From AC-32 sp963766375 (GTDB taxonomy: Bacteria; Actinomycetota; Thermoleophilia; Gaiellales; Gaiellaceae), in the NCBI GenBank assembly GCA_963766375.1, contig CAVXZG010000017.1, positions 1 to 49,156 on the forward strand: a stretch of DNA of 49,156 nt, read 5' to 3'. This document shows, piece by piece, positions 34,070 to 41,768 of the stretch. Below the pieces are notes generated by a model, which saw nothing but the letters and a program-made list of their open reading frames with translations, was not told the DNA's origin and ran no database searches. Both the position numbers and the translations under genes were made by a program. The first letter of the stretch is position 1, and each line of letters begins with the position of its first letter.

Positions 34070-34790
34070 GCTTCGGGCGGACCTCCCGCCAGAGGAGATC
34101 CGCGTTCGGGACCAGAAAGCCGAGGCACAGCAGCGGCAGCGCGGGCAGGCCGTCGACGTCGAAGGCGGTGGCGAGGGCGATCGTGCCCCCGAGCGAGGCC
34201 GTCAGGCACAGCCACGTCCAGAAGGTGCGCAGCCGGAAGCGAGCGCTCGCGCCGAGGAAGAGCGCGAAGAAGAGCAGGTCCGGCAGCCCGAGCTTCGCGC
34301 CACCTTCCTGGCCGGGAACAGGAAACGTGATCGAGAGCGCGGAGAACACCTCGGGCTTCTCGGAGACGATCGTCTTCGTCGGCCCGCGCCAGACCGAGTA
34401 CGAGTCCACCCAGGGCACGATCACCGCGACGAGCACGACCCAGCTCAGCTCCTCGAAGAAGCGCAGGAAGCACCACCCGATCGCGGTCATCGCAGCGAGC
34501 TTCGCGAAGTTCGCCACCGGCCCGGCCCCGGCCGCATGGAGCACGGCGGCCAGAGCCCCGAAGCCGACTGCCGCGATCAGGAGCCAGAGCGCAGGCGTGC
34601 GCCAGAGCGGCAGTGCCAGGTAGACCAGCCCGAAGACCGCCGGGATGACCACGAAGGAGAGCCAGGCGATGGTCGCCCAAAGCGAGAGGCCGAAGAGCCA
34701 CTGGTGGACTCCGTAGTAGGTGCCGACCGCGGCGGCGAGCGCGACGAACGCCGCCGCGCGCCAGGTTAATACGGCGGAAGCTCGGCCCAC
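34053..34790 (-). CDS. Polytopic membrane protein of unknown function
   Basis: About 245 residues with seven or eight hydrophobic segments, such as AAFVALAAAVGTYYGVHQWL, FVVIPAVFGLVYLALPLW and LWLLIAAVGFGALAAVL. Between helices lies PWVDSYSVWRGPTKTI, an acidic-polar segment that could be functional, and the end KLSRSR is positive. I do not recognise the family; an aspartate in a hydrophobic context recalls intramembrane aspartyl proteases, but a second aspartate motif is not convincing. GTG 34790 lies within the 3' end of the UDG-like gene (25-base overlap), so it belongs to that operon. Confidence 0.7.
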   Translation of the reverse strand: MGRASAVLTWRAAAFVALAAAVGTYYGVHQWLFGLSLWATIAWLSFVVIPAVFGLVYLALPLWRTPALWLLIAAVGFGALAAVLHAAGAGPVANFAKLAAMTAIGWCFLRFFEELSWVVLVAVIVPWVDSYSVWRGPTKTIVSEKPEVFSALSITFPVPGQEGGAKLGLPDLLFFALFLGASARFRLRTFWTWLCLTASLGGTIALATAFDVDGLPALPLLCLGFLVPNADLLWREVRPKLSRSR

Positions 34791-35350
34791 CAAGGGCCCA
34801 GCGTCTTGAACGCGTTCCAGAACTTCGTCTTGGCGGGCTGCTCGTCCAGGGACTCGTCGATGTCGGGCACGTGGAGCGCCTGGATCGTAGGCGTGAACCG
34901 CTGCAGCTCGCCGAGTGTGGGCTCGAGCGCGTCGGCCAGCGGGAACTCGAGCTGGTTCAGGAACGCGAGCGCGGGCTCGCCCATCACGACCACGAGCTTC
35001 GGCTGGACGATGTGCAGCTCGCGCGCAAGCCACGGCTGTGCCTCCTCGGGGTCGCCGCCGGCAAATTTGAGGGCGTTCGTCCCGTAGATCGCCATCGGAT
35101 CCACGTGCAGCCGCTGCAGGGACTTCAGCACCGCCTGCCCCGCGCGGCCGTAGAACGCGACCCCTTCCTGCACCTCCGCCGGCTGCGGCTCCTGCTTCAA
35201 GAGGAAGACGTCTGCGAGCGGATGGCCGGACCCCAGCACCGGCACGCGGCCCTCGCCCGCGGCGCGCCCGATCTCGTCCCCGAGATCGTTGATCTCGGCG
35301 ATCGCTTTTTGCAGGTACTTCTCGAAGATTTCGTCGGTCACGGCTGGCAT
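34766..35350 (-). CDS. Uracil-DNA glycosylase superfamily protein, cysteine-free
   Basis: A 194-residue protein of the UDG superfamily, closest in layout to family 4: a loop KQEPQPAEVQEGVAFYGRAG in place of the GEAPGxxED...GxPFVGRAG motif, then IYGTNALKFAG, PKLVVVMGEPALAFL, and HVPDIDESLDEQ where HPS/HPA-type catalytic loops stand. Family 4 and 5 enzymes carry four cysteines for a [4Fe-4S] cluster; this protein has no cysteine at all. It may be a cluster-less UDG or a relative with changed activity. It starts 23 bases after the glycosyltransferase-PHP stop. Confidence 0.75.
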   Translation of the reverse strand: MPAVTDEIFEKYLQKAIAEINDLGDEIGRAAGEGRVPVLGSGHPLADVFLLKQEPQPAEVQEGVAFYGRAGQAVLKSLQRLHVDPMAIYGTNALKFAGGDPEEAQPWLARELHIVQPKLVVVMGEPALAFLNQLEFPLADALEPTLGELQRFTPTIQALHVPDIDESLDEQPAKTKFWNAFKTLGPWWAELPPY

Positions 35351-35373
35351 CAGGGGAAGGACCCTGTTCTCGC

Positions 35374-37104
35374 CTAGCGCACTCTTTCCTTGGCCTGCGC
35401 CGCCCACTTGAGCGACTGGAGGTAGAGCAGCGAGCGCGGCCGGCGCAGCACCTGGGCCGTGCGCAGGCTGACGAGGAAGTCCTCGGGGCCTTCGAACGCG
35501 CGCATCCGAACCGCCCCCGTGCCCACTCCCTGGAGCACGTGCGCGTCGGATCCGGCGCCCATCGCGAGGTCGTACTTGCGCGCGAAGCGGAGCGCTTCGT
35601 CGTTGTAGGCCTCGAAGAGCAGGCGCGCGTTGTAGACCTCGAGCACGTCCACCTCGGCCAGGTGCCGGTGCAGCGTTACCGGCTCCGGGATCGCGTGCAG
35701 CCGGTCGAAGGGGTGGGGGAGGTAGACGATCCCGCCCTGCGCCCGGATCGCGGCGACGGTCTCGCCGAACGACTGGCCGCGAGGGATCTCCTCGGTGAGG
35801 AAGAGCCCGATCACCTCGCCCTGGTCCTCGGTCTTCACCTCCTCGCCGGGGATCACCACGAGGTCGCGGTCGCGCGCGAGCTCGGCGGCCTCGAGGGCGC
35901 CGCCGAAGACGTTGTGGTCGGTGACGGCGATCGCACCGAGGCCTTGCTCCTCGGCCTGGTCGAGCAGGTCGGCGACAGGGATCTGGCAGTCGTGCGACCA
36001 CGAGGTGTGCAGGTGCAGGTCGGCGACCACCCACTCGCGGCCGGCGAGCGGGTCGGCTACCCGCTCGGCGCGGCGCCTGCCGGTGAGGCCCCGGTAGATC
36101 TCGTCGAGCTCGCGCGCGACTGCTGCAAAGCTCTGGCCCTCGGCCTCGGTTCGCGCCTCGGCTCCGCGACGCGCGCGGTACGCCTCGTCCTCGGCCAGCC
36201 GCATCACCTCGGCAGCCGCCAGCTCGGGCTGCTCGCGAACGCCGGTCGGCGAGGCGATCGCCGCTCCGGCCGCGGCCGCCTCCAGCGTCACGCGGTCGAG
36301 GCCGTCGAAGGCCGGGACGAAGATCGCCGCCTCGTTCAGGAGCGCGGCCCGCGTAGGGCCGTCACGCAGCGTGCGCACGCGTGCCCGTCCGCGCAGGGAG
36401 CGCGAAACCGTCGGCCTGCCCGCGAGCGGCTTCGTCCGAAGCAGGACGAGCTCCCAGTCGGGCAGCTGCCGCAGCGCTCTCGACACCGCCCGGTGCAGTG
36501 GCCGCTCCCCAGGTCGCCACTCGAGCACCACCACGCGCCGCTTCTCGCCGGGCCGGAAGAGCTCCGTGTCGACGCCGCTGCTGAGCACCCGGTAGTCGCC
36601 CGGCAGGCGCTGGTTCGCGGCTTCCGCGGTCGCCTCCGAGGTCGAGATGAGCGCGTCGATCCGCCCGAGCAGCCGTTCGCGCTGCGCCCGGCCGGGCGGG
36701 TAGCCGAGCCGCTCCGGCGAGAGGAACGTCGCGACCGCCAGCGCGCGCGAGTCGCGCAACGCGAGGTACGAGAGGCTCGGCAAGCCGGGCTCGAAGCCGT
36801 GGACGACGTCGTAGCCGCCTCTGGCGAGCGCCAGCGTGAGGTTCGCCCGCGCGCCGACCGGCACGCCGATCCGGCTGCGCCGCGAGACAGGGACCGCCGG
36901 ACCGAGCGCGATCACCTCGTCGCGCCCCCCGTCAAGGAGCGCTCGCCGGCCTGCGATCAGGTCGGCCGCGCGCGTCGAGGGAGCGAGCACCGTCACCGAG
37001 TGCCCGAGGGCGCGCAGCCCGTCCGCGATCCCCGCCACGTGCTCGTTGACGTCGTGGGGACGCGACCAGGCGAACGGCGTGACCAGGCAGACGCGCAGGC
37101 CCAT
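35374..37104 (-). CDS. GT4 glycosyltransferase fused to a PHP phosphoesterase domain
   Basis: A 576-residue fusion. Residues 1 to about 345 form a GT-B glycosyltransferase: RVCLVTPFAWSRPHDVNEHV, DVVHGFEPGLPSL, and VLSSGVDTELFRPGE with VTLEAAAAGAAIASPTG as the sugar-nucleotide region. Residues from about 355 form a PHP domain with its metal ligands in place: VADLHLHTSWSHD, AVTDHNVFGG, IPGEEVKTEDQG, YLPHPFDR and GAGSDAHV. PHP domains hydrolyse phosphoesters. The gene follows inositol-phosphate and PI-phosphate synthase genes, so a role in phosphatidylinositol glycosylation (PimA-like) joined to dephosphorylation is inferred. TAGACT lies 8 bases before the ATG as a possible internal promoter. 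Confidence 0.85.
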   Translation of the reverse strand: MGLRVCLVTPFAWSRPHDVNEHVAGIADGLRALGHSVTVLAPSTRAADLIAGRRALLDGGRDEVIALGPAVPVSRRSRIGVPVGARANLTLALARGGYDVVHGFEPGLPSLSYLALRDSRALAVATFLSPERLGYPPGRAQRERLLGRIDALISTSEATAEAANQRLPGDYRVLSSGVDTELFRPGEKRRVVVLEWRPGERPLHRAVSRALRQLPDWELVLLRTKPLAGRPTVSRSLRGRARVRTLRDGPTRAALLNEAAIFVPAFDGLDRVTLEAAAAGAAIASPTGVREQPELAAAEVMRLAEDEAYRARRGAEARTEAEGQSFAAVARELDEIYRGLTGRRRAERVADPLAGREWVVADLHLHTSWSHDCQIPVADLLDQAEEQGLGAIAVTDHNVFGGALEAAELARDRDLVVIPGEEVKTEDQGEVIGLFLTEEIPRGQSFGETVAAIRAQGGIVYLPHPFDRLHAIPEPVTLHRHLAEVDVLEVYNARLLFEAYNDEALRFARKYDLAMGAGSDAHVLQGVGTGAVRMRAFEGPEDFLVSLRTAQVLRRPRSLLYLQSLKWAAQAKERVR

Positions 37105-37132
37105 CGGCCCCGAGTCTAGCCCTGCCCGAGCC

Positions 37133-38281
37133 TCAGGCCTTGGTCTTCGTCTTCGCCGGCCCCTTGCTCGTCTTGCGCGCGTGCTCGCGGATGAACTCCT
37201 CGGTCTTCTCGCGCGCCTCATCGTCGGTGAACTGCACCGGCGGCGACTTCATCAGGTAGGAGCTCGGGCCGCCGAGCGTGCCTGCGACGCCCTTGTTCAG
37301 CGCGAGCTTCGCGAGCCGCACCGCGTCGATTACGACACCGGCCGAGTTGGGCGAGTCCCAGACCTCGATCTTCAGCTCGGCGTTCAGAGGCACGTCGCCG
37401 AAGGACGTTCCCTCGAGCCGGATGTACGCCCACTTGCGGTCTTCGAGCCACGGCACGTGGTCGGAGGGGCCGACGTGGATGTTCTTCTCCTCCATCTCGT
37501 ACGGGAGGGTCGACTTGATCGCGTAGGTCTTCGAGATCTTCTTCGACTCGAGCCGCTCGCGCTCCAGCATGTTCAGGAAGTCGGAGTTGCCGCCGAAATT
37601 GAGCTGGAAGGTGCGGTCGACGCGCACCCCGCGGTCGCGGAAGATGTTCATCAGGACTCGGTGCGTGATCGTCGCTCCGACCTGCGACTTGATGTCGTCG
37701 CCGATGATCGGGACGCCGGCCTGCTTGAAGCGCTTGTCCCAGTAGCTCTCCTTCGCGATGAAGACCGGCATGCAGTTGACCATCGCGCAGCCCGCGGCCA
37801 GGACCTGCTCCGTGTACCACTTGGTCGCCTCCTCCGAGCCAACCGGGAGGTAGTTGACGACGACGTCGGTGCCGGTCTCCTTGAGGATCCCGACCACGTC
37901 GTCGGTCTCGCCGGGGGCCTTCGTCACGATCTCGGAGAGGTACTTGCCGAGCCCATCGTGCGTCATGCCGCGCGAGACGGTGACGCCGGTCTTCGGCACG
38001 TCCGAGAACTTGATCGTGTTGTTCGGGTGCCCCCAGATCGCCTCGGAGAGGTCCTTGCCGACCTTGTCCGTGGTGACATCGAAGGCCGCGGTGAACTCGA
38101 CGTCGCGGACGTGGTAGCCGCCGAGGTCGACGTGCATCAGGCCCGGGACGAACTCGTCCGGGTCGGCGTCCTTGTAGTACTCGACGCCCTGCACGAGCGA
38201 GCTCGCGCAGTTGCCGACGCCGATCAGCGCCACACGCACCTTGTCGTCGCGGCGCGGGGCCTTGCCGTTCGTTGAAGCCAT
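37133..38281 (-). CDS. ino1: myo-Inositol-1-phosphate synthase
   Basis: NAD-dependent isomerase of 382 residues that turns glucose-6-phosphate into inositol-1-phosphate (actinobacterial/archaeal short type). The Rossmann start VRVALIGVGNCASSLVQGVE, the core NFGGNSDFLNML and SKTYAIKST, and the catalytic lysine-rich segment VHVGPSDHVPWLEDRK (here IHVGPSDH) are present, as is AVRLAKLALNKGV. The ATG has a strong AGGAGG ribosome binding site and overlaps the TGA of the PI-phosphate synthase gene. The pair supplies inositol-1-phosphate directly to the lipid synthase. Confidence 0.95.
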   Translation of the reverse strand: MASTNGKAPRRDDKVRVALIGVGNCASSLVQGVEYYKDADPDEFVPGLMHVDLGGYHVRDVEFTAAFDVTTDKVGKDLSEAIWGHPNNTIKFSDVPKTGVTVSRGMTHDGLGKYLSEIVTKAPGETDDVVGILKETGTDVVVNYLPVGSEEATKWYTEQVLAAGCAMVNCMPVFIAKESYWDKRFKQAGVPIIGDDIKSQVGATITHRVLMNIFRDRGVRVDRTFQLNFGGNSDFLNMLERERLESKKISKTYAIKSTLPYEMEEKNIHVGPSDHVPWLEDRKWAYIRLEGTSFGDVPLNAELKIEVWDSPNSAGVVIDAVRLAKLALNKGVAGTLGGPSSYLMKSPPVQFTDDEAREKTEEFIREHARKTSKGPAKTKTKA

Positions 38282-38922
38282 CAGTTCCTCCTGAGTTCTC
38301 TGCGGACGTGCAGGATTCGTTGTAGGACGGTGAGCCAGGCGGTTGCGGCAAGGAAGTAGATCGCCCACTGCAGGCCGCCCCAGGGGGCGAATACCAGCCC
38401 GGCGGTGATCACGACGACGCGCTCGGCGCGGCTGCCGATGCCGACGTCTCCGCGCAGGCCGAGCAGCTCCGCCTTGGCGCGCGCGTAGGAGACGAGGAAG
38501 GAGCCGCCGATCGCGGCGATCGCGAAGGCGAGCGCCACCTCGTTGCCGTGGCGCGCGAAGACGAGCGCGACCGCCGTCAGCACGAAGCCCTCGCTGACGC
38601 GGTCGGAGATCGAGTCGACGAAGGCCCCGAACGGCGTCGCCTTGCCGCCGTAGCGCGCCAGCGCCCCGTCGAGGATGTCGAGGATCGAGCCGACGACGAA
38701 GACGAGTGCGGCGATCCAGTAGACGAGCCACTGGTTGTGGTCGCCGAACCAGATCAGCACCGCGGCAGCGGCGCACAGGGTGACGCCCGCGGCGGTGAGG
38801 GCATTCGGGGTCACGCGCGTGCGCGCGAGACCGCCGATCCAGCGCGAGGCGAGCCGGCGAGTTCCGTCCGTGTAGCCCTGTTTCACCCAGGCGAGCGTGG
38901 CCGTTCGGGTCACGCGAGGCAC
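38281..38922 (-). CDS. pgsA: CDP-alcohol phosphatidyltransferase, probable PI-phosphate synthase
   Basis: Membrane enzyme of about 213 residues. The family motif DG-x2-AR-x8-G-x3-D-x3-D is visible in ILDGALARYGGKATPFGAFV followed by DSISDR. Multiple hydrophobic helices follow. Its place next to inositol-phosphate synthase points to phosphatidylinositol-phosphate synthase (CDP-diacylglycerol plus inositol-1-phosphate), as PgsA1 in mycobacteria. GTG 38922 is chosen because AAAGAGG precedes it by 8 bases and it starts just after the PAP2 stop; an ATG at 38955 would overlap the PAP2 gene. Confidence 0.88.
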   Translation of the reverse strand: MPRVTRTATLAWVKQGYTDGTRRLASRWIGGLARTRVTPNALTAAGVTLCAAAAVLIWFGDHNQWLVYWIAALVFVVGSILDILDGALARYGGKATPFGAFVDSISDRVSEGFVLTAVALVFARHGNEVALAFAIAAIGGSFLVSYARAKAELLGLRGDVGIGSRAERVVVITAGLVFAPWGGLQWAIYFLAATAWLTVLQRILHVRRELRRN

Positions 38923-38923
38923 G

Positions 38924-39736
38924 CTAGCAGCCTCTTTGCGAGCAGGCCTGCGCACAGTCGGCAGACGGCGGGTCTAGCGCCGCTGAGCGGCGGCCGCGGT
39001 CGCTCGGAGGCGCCGAAACGGGTTGCGGTAGACAGACGCAGCCGGCAATCACGGCGACGATCACGCCCGCGACGACGTCGAGCCAGAAGTGGTTGCCGGT
39101 GGCCATCACGCTGAACCAGACCCAGCCGGGCCAGAGCAGCCAGAGGATCTTGGCGAAGCGCGTGCGGCAGACCGAGAAGAGCACGAGCCCGACGATCAGC
39201 GCGTCGGCCGCGTGCAGGCTCGGCATCGCCGCGTACGGGTTGGCGGCGAACTCGATCAGCCCGCTGCCGTGGTTGAGTTGGCCGAAGCTCTGCAGCGTGT
39301 CGTCGAAGCCGAAGTCCGGGAACATCCGCGGCGGCGCGGTCGGCAGCAGCACGTAGCCGACGAGACCGATCACGTTGGCGAGCAGGATCGTGTTGCGGAA
39401 GCGCACGAACGCCTCGTTGCGGCGCAGGTACACCCAGAGGAGGGCGAGGCCGAGCACGGTGAACTCGGAGTTCCAGTAGGTCCACGAGGCGAGCGTCGCC
39501 AGGAGATGTGAGCCGTCGACAGCCCGCTGCAGGCTCAGCTCGAAGAGTCCGTGGAGGTGCCGCTCGATCCCGATCACGTGCAGGCCGTTGTCGAACGCGC
39601 GCGGCGGGTTGCGATCCGCGATCCCGCGGGCGACCTGGTACGCGGCCAGGAAGCCGAACCAGATCGCGAGCTGGCGCCCGAAGTCAGCCCACCCACGGGG
39701 CAGGACTCGACGGCCGGCTGAAACGATCGCACTCAC
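38924..39736 (-). CDS. PAP2-superfamily membrane phosphatase/transferase (PAP2_3 type)
   Basis: A 270-residue membrane protein of the PAP2_3 type (inositolphosphotransferase Aur1/Ipt1-like). The acid-phosphatase motifs are MPSLHAADALI (SLH) and GNHFWLDVVAG (the catalytic His with Asp four residues later), and LPTAPPRMFPD precedes them. It dephosphorylates or transfers phospho-head groups at the outer membrane face. First gene of the inositol-lipid operon, starting with GTG 39736; TAAAAT lies 12 bases upstream. It is a second candidate for dephosphorylating PI-phosphate or for moving phosphoinositol to another acceptor. Confidence 0.88.
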   Translation of the reverse strand: MSAIVSAGRRVLPRGWADFGRQLAIWFGFLAAYQVARGIADRNPPRAFDNGLHVIGIERHLHGLFELSLQRAVDGSHLLATLASWTYWNSEFTVLGLALLWVYLRRNEAFVRFRNTILLANVIGLVGYVLLPTAPPRMFPDFGFDDTLQSFGQLNHGSGLIEFAANPYAAMPSLHAADALIVGLVLFSVCRTRFAKILWLLWPGWVWFSVMATGNHFWLDVVAGVIVAVIAGCVCLPQPVSAPPSDRGRRSAALDPPSADCAQACSQRGC

Positions 39737-39785
39737 GAGGACGGGCCCATTTTAACCCCCATGCCAGTCGTGCTCTACTGAGTGG

Positions 39786-40739
39786 ATGAAACGCCTGCTG
39801 CTGGCCTTTATTTCCGTGCTCGCGCTCCTCGCGACCGGGTGTGGGGGCGGTTCGGCCGGCGGTGAGGCAGCCGAGCCGCGCGTGACTCCGCTGCCCACCG
39901 CCCGGGAGATCGCCTGGTTCCGGACGATGGCGGCCTTCGCGAACGCGGTCAGCAACCTCTCGGAGCAGGCGGCCGCCCCTGGAGGCGCGAAGGCCCTGGC
40001 CGCGCTGCGCGACTGTGGCCCGATCTTCCGCTCCTCCGTAGGCGAGGCTCCGACCCGGCGGCAGCGCGCGGCGGCCCAGGTCGTGCTCGGCGCCTGCTCG
40101 GCCTTTCGTCGGGGCGACCTCGCCGAGGGCGACCGCGCGCTGAGCGCCTCGGGCGCGCGGATCTTCCTGCGCAGCGACGGCCGCTCACTGCCGCGGCGCG
40201 GGGGCGTGACCGACGTGAGCCGCGTCGAGCCGCGCTTCTCCCGGGTCGCAGCGGAGTTGAGCGGCGTGCCGGCGACGGTCGTGCGCTGCTGGTCGCGGGC
40301 GGACTGGGTCGCGCTGATCGCCGAGCGCGGCGCCTACACCGGCGGAGCGGTCGACCTGAGGGCGGACGGGTTCGTCTCCGCGGGCACGCGGGTCAATCTC
40401 GCGCCGCGCATGTGCGAGCGGCTCGTGCGCTTCGTCTACGAAAGACGCCGCCCTGCGCGCGGCAAGGTGAAGCTCCAGCTCGCGAACACCGTGCTCACGC
40501 TGGGCCACGAAACGGTGCACGTCGCGCCGGGCGGTGACGAGGCCGTCGCGACGTGTTACGGCCTCCAGCGCATGCGCCGGGCCGGCGTCCTGCTCGGCGC
40601 GCCGCGTGCGTATGCGGACAGCCTGGCCGAGCTGGCGTGGAGTGGCCTCTACCCGTACGGCCTGGCCAAGTACCACTCGCCCGAGTGCAAGGACGGCGGC
40701 AAGCTCGACCTGAACCCAAAAAGCTCGGTCTGGCCTTAG
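39786..40739 (+). CDS. Lipoprotein with putative zincin motif
   Basis: A 317-residue secreted lipoprotein: signal LLLAFISVLALLATGCGGGS with lipobox TGC. It has no family I can name. In the last third LTLGHETVHVAPGGDEAVAT continues CYGLQRM, i.e. an HExxH with a following DEA, which is the layout of short gluzincin-type metalloproteases. Six or more cysteines (RDCGP, GACSA, VRCWS, RMCER, TCYG, PECKD) could form disulfides. ATG 39786 lacks a ribosome binding site. Convergent with moaA, the two stops sharing the bases TTAG. Confidence 0.7.
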   Translation: MKRLLLAFISVLALLATGCGGGSAGGEAAEPRVTPLPTAREIAWFRTMAAFANAVSNLSEQAAAPGGAKALAALRDCGPIFRSSVGEAPTRRQRAAAQVVLGACSAFRRGDLAEGDRALSASGARIFLRSDGRSLPRRGGVTDVSRVEPRFSRVAAELSGVPATVVRCWSRADWVALIAERGAYTGGAVDLRADGFVSAGTRVNLAPRMCERLVRFVYERRRPARGKVKLQLANTVLTLGHETVHVAPGGDEAVATCYGLQRMRRAGVLLGAPRAYADSLAELAWSGLYPYGLAKYHSPECKDGGKLDLNPKSSVWP

Positions 40740-41725
40740 CCGCCGATCTGCGACATCGACCGTGACGCTCGCACGAAGCCCGGGTCGTTGATCTTGTGCT
40801 TCAGCTCCTTGTGCCGCACCGCGAAGCGGAGCAGGTGCTCCAGCTCGGCGTCGGACGCGCCCTCGCGCAGCGGCGTCTTCAGGTCCCACTCGCGCCGGGA
40901 GAACAGGCACGTTCGCAGCTGGCCGTCGGCGGTCAGCCGGATCCGGTCGCAGCTCGAGCAGAACGGCTCCGAGACCGGGTTGACGAAGCCGATCTCGCCC
41001 GCGCCGTCCGCGAAGCGGAAGCGCCGCGCGGTCGAGGACGCCTTGGCGGGAATCTCTTCGAGCGGCCAGCGCTTCTCGATCAGGGCGCGGATCTCGCCGC
41101 CGGTGAGCACGTCGTCGCCGCGCCACGACTCGTCTGCATCCAGGGGCATGAACTCGATGAAGCGAACGATGTACGGCTTCCGTCGGGCGAGCTCGGCCAG
41201 CGCCGGCACTTCCTCCTCGGTGAACCCGCGCATCGCCACGCAGTTGACCTTGATCGGCCCGAGCTCCGGGTAGCGCTCGGCCTCCTCGAGTCCGGCCAAC
41301 ACGCGGTCGAGCGCGTCCCTGCGCGTGATCTCCGCGAAGCGCACGTGGGAGAGCGAGTCCAGCGAGACGTTCAGCCGCCGCAGCCCGGCCTCGACGAGCG
41401 GGCCGGCGAGCTTGTCGAGCAGGACGCCGTTCGTGGTCAGCGAGAGGTCGTTCACGCCCGGGATCTCGGCAAGCTGCCGCACGAGCTGAGGCAGATCGCG
41501 GCGCACGAGCGGCTCGCCGCCGGTCAGCCGCACCTCCTCGATGCCCATCGCGGCGAGCACGCGCACGATCCGCGCGAGCTCCTCGAAGCTCAGCAGCTCC
41601 TCCCGGTCGAGCCATTCCAGGCCTTCCGCCGGCATGCAGTAGCGGCAGCGGAAGTTGCACTTGTCGGTGACGGAGACCCGGACGCTCTTGATCTCACGGC
41701 CCCAGGAGTCGACGAGCGGATCCAC
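40736..41725 (-). CDS. moaA: GTP 3',8-cyclase (molybdenum cofactor biosynthesis)
   Basis: Radical-SAM enzyme of 329 residues that starts molybdopterin synthesis by cyclising GTP together with MoaC. Visible are the radical-SAM cluster TDKCNFRCRYCMP, the LTGGEPLVRRD SAM-binding motif, the second [4Fe-4S] site FCSSCDRIRLTADGQLRTCL and the C-terminal GG tail (SQIGG) required by MoaA. The GTG at 41725 is leaderless. No other moa genes are nearby. It diverges from the EamA transporter with 43 bases between the starts. Confidence 0.96.
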   Translation of the reverse strand: MDPLVDSWGREIKSVRVSVTDKCNFRCRYCMPAEGLEWLDREELLSFEELARIVRVLAAMGIEEVRLTGGEPLVRRDLPQLVRQLAEIPGVNDLSLTTNGVLLDKLAGPLVEAGLRRLNVSLDSLSHVRFAEITRRDALDRVLAGLEEAERYPELGPIKVNCVAMRGFTEEEVPALAELARRKPYIVRFIEFMPLDADESWRGDDVLTGGEIRALIEKRWPLEEIPAKASSTARRFRFADGAGEIGFVNPVSEPFCSSCDRIRLTADGQLRTCLFSRREWDLKTPLREGASDAELEHLLRFAVRHKELKHKINDPGFVRASRSMSQIGG

Positions 41726-41731
41726 GCCTCA

Positions 41732-41737
41732 AGCCTA
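41732..41737 (-). promoter_or_regulatory. Leaderless -10 box (TAGGCT) of moaA
   Basis: Minus-strand TAGGCT, 6 bases, then GTG 41725. No Shine-Dalgarno. Confidence 0.6.
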
Positions 41738-41756
41738 GCCGAGGGTTCGCAGGTCC

Positions 41757-41762
41757 TAGACT
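41757..41762 (+). promoter_or_regulatory. Leaderless -10 box (TAGACT) of the EamA transporter
   Basis: TAGACT, 6 bases (CGCGCG), then GTG 41769. Confidence 0.6.
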
Positions 41763-41768
41763 CGCGCG

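Noticed and set aside
34053..34790. Presenilin/SPP-like intramembrane aspartyl protease
   Set aside because: Only one aspartate in a membrane context (WVDSY) is suggestive; the second motif (GxGD) is absent.
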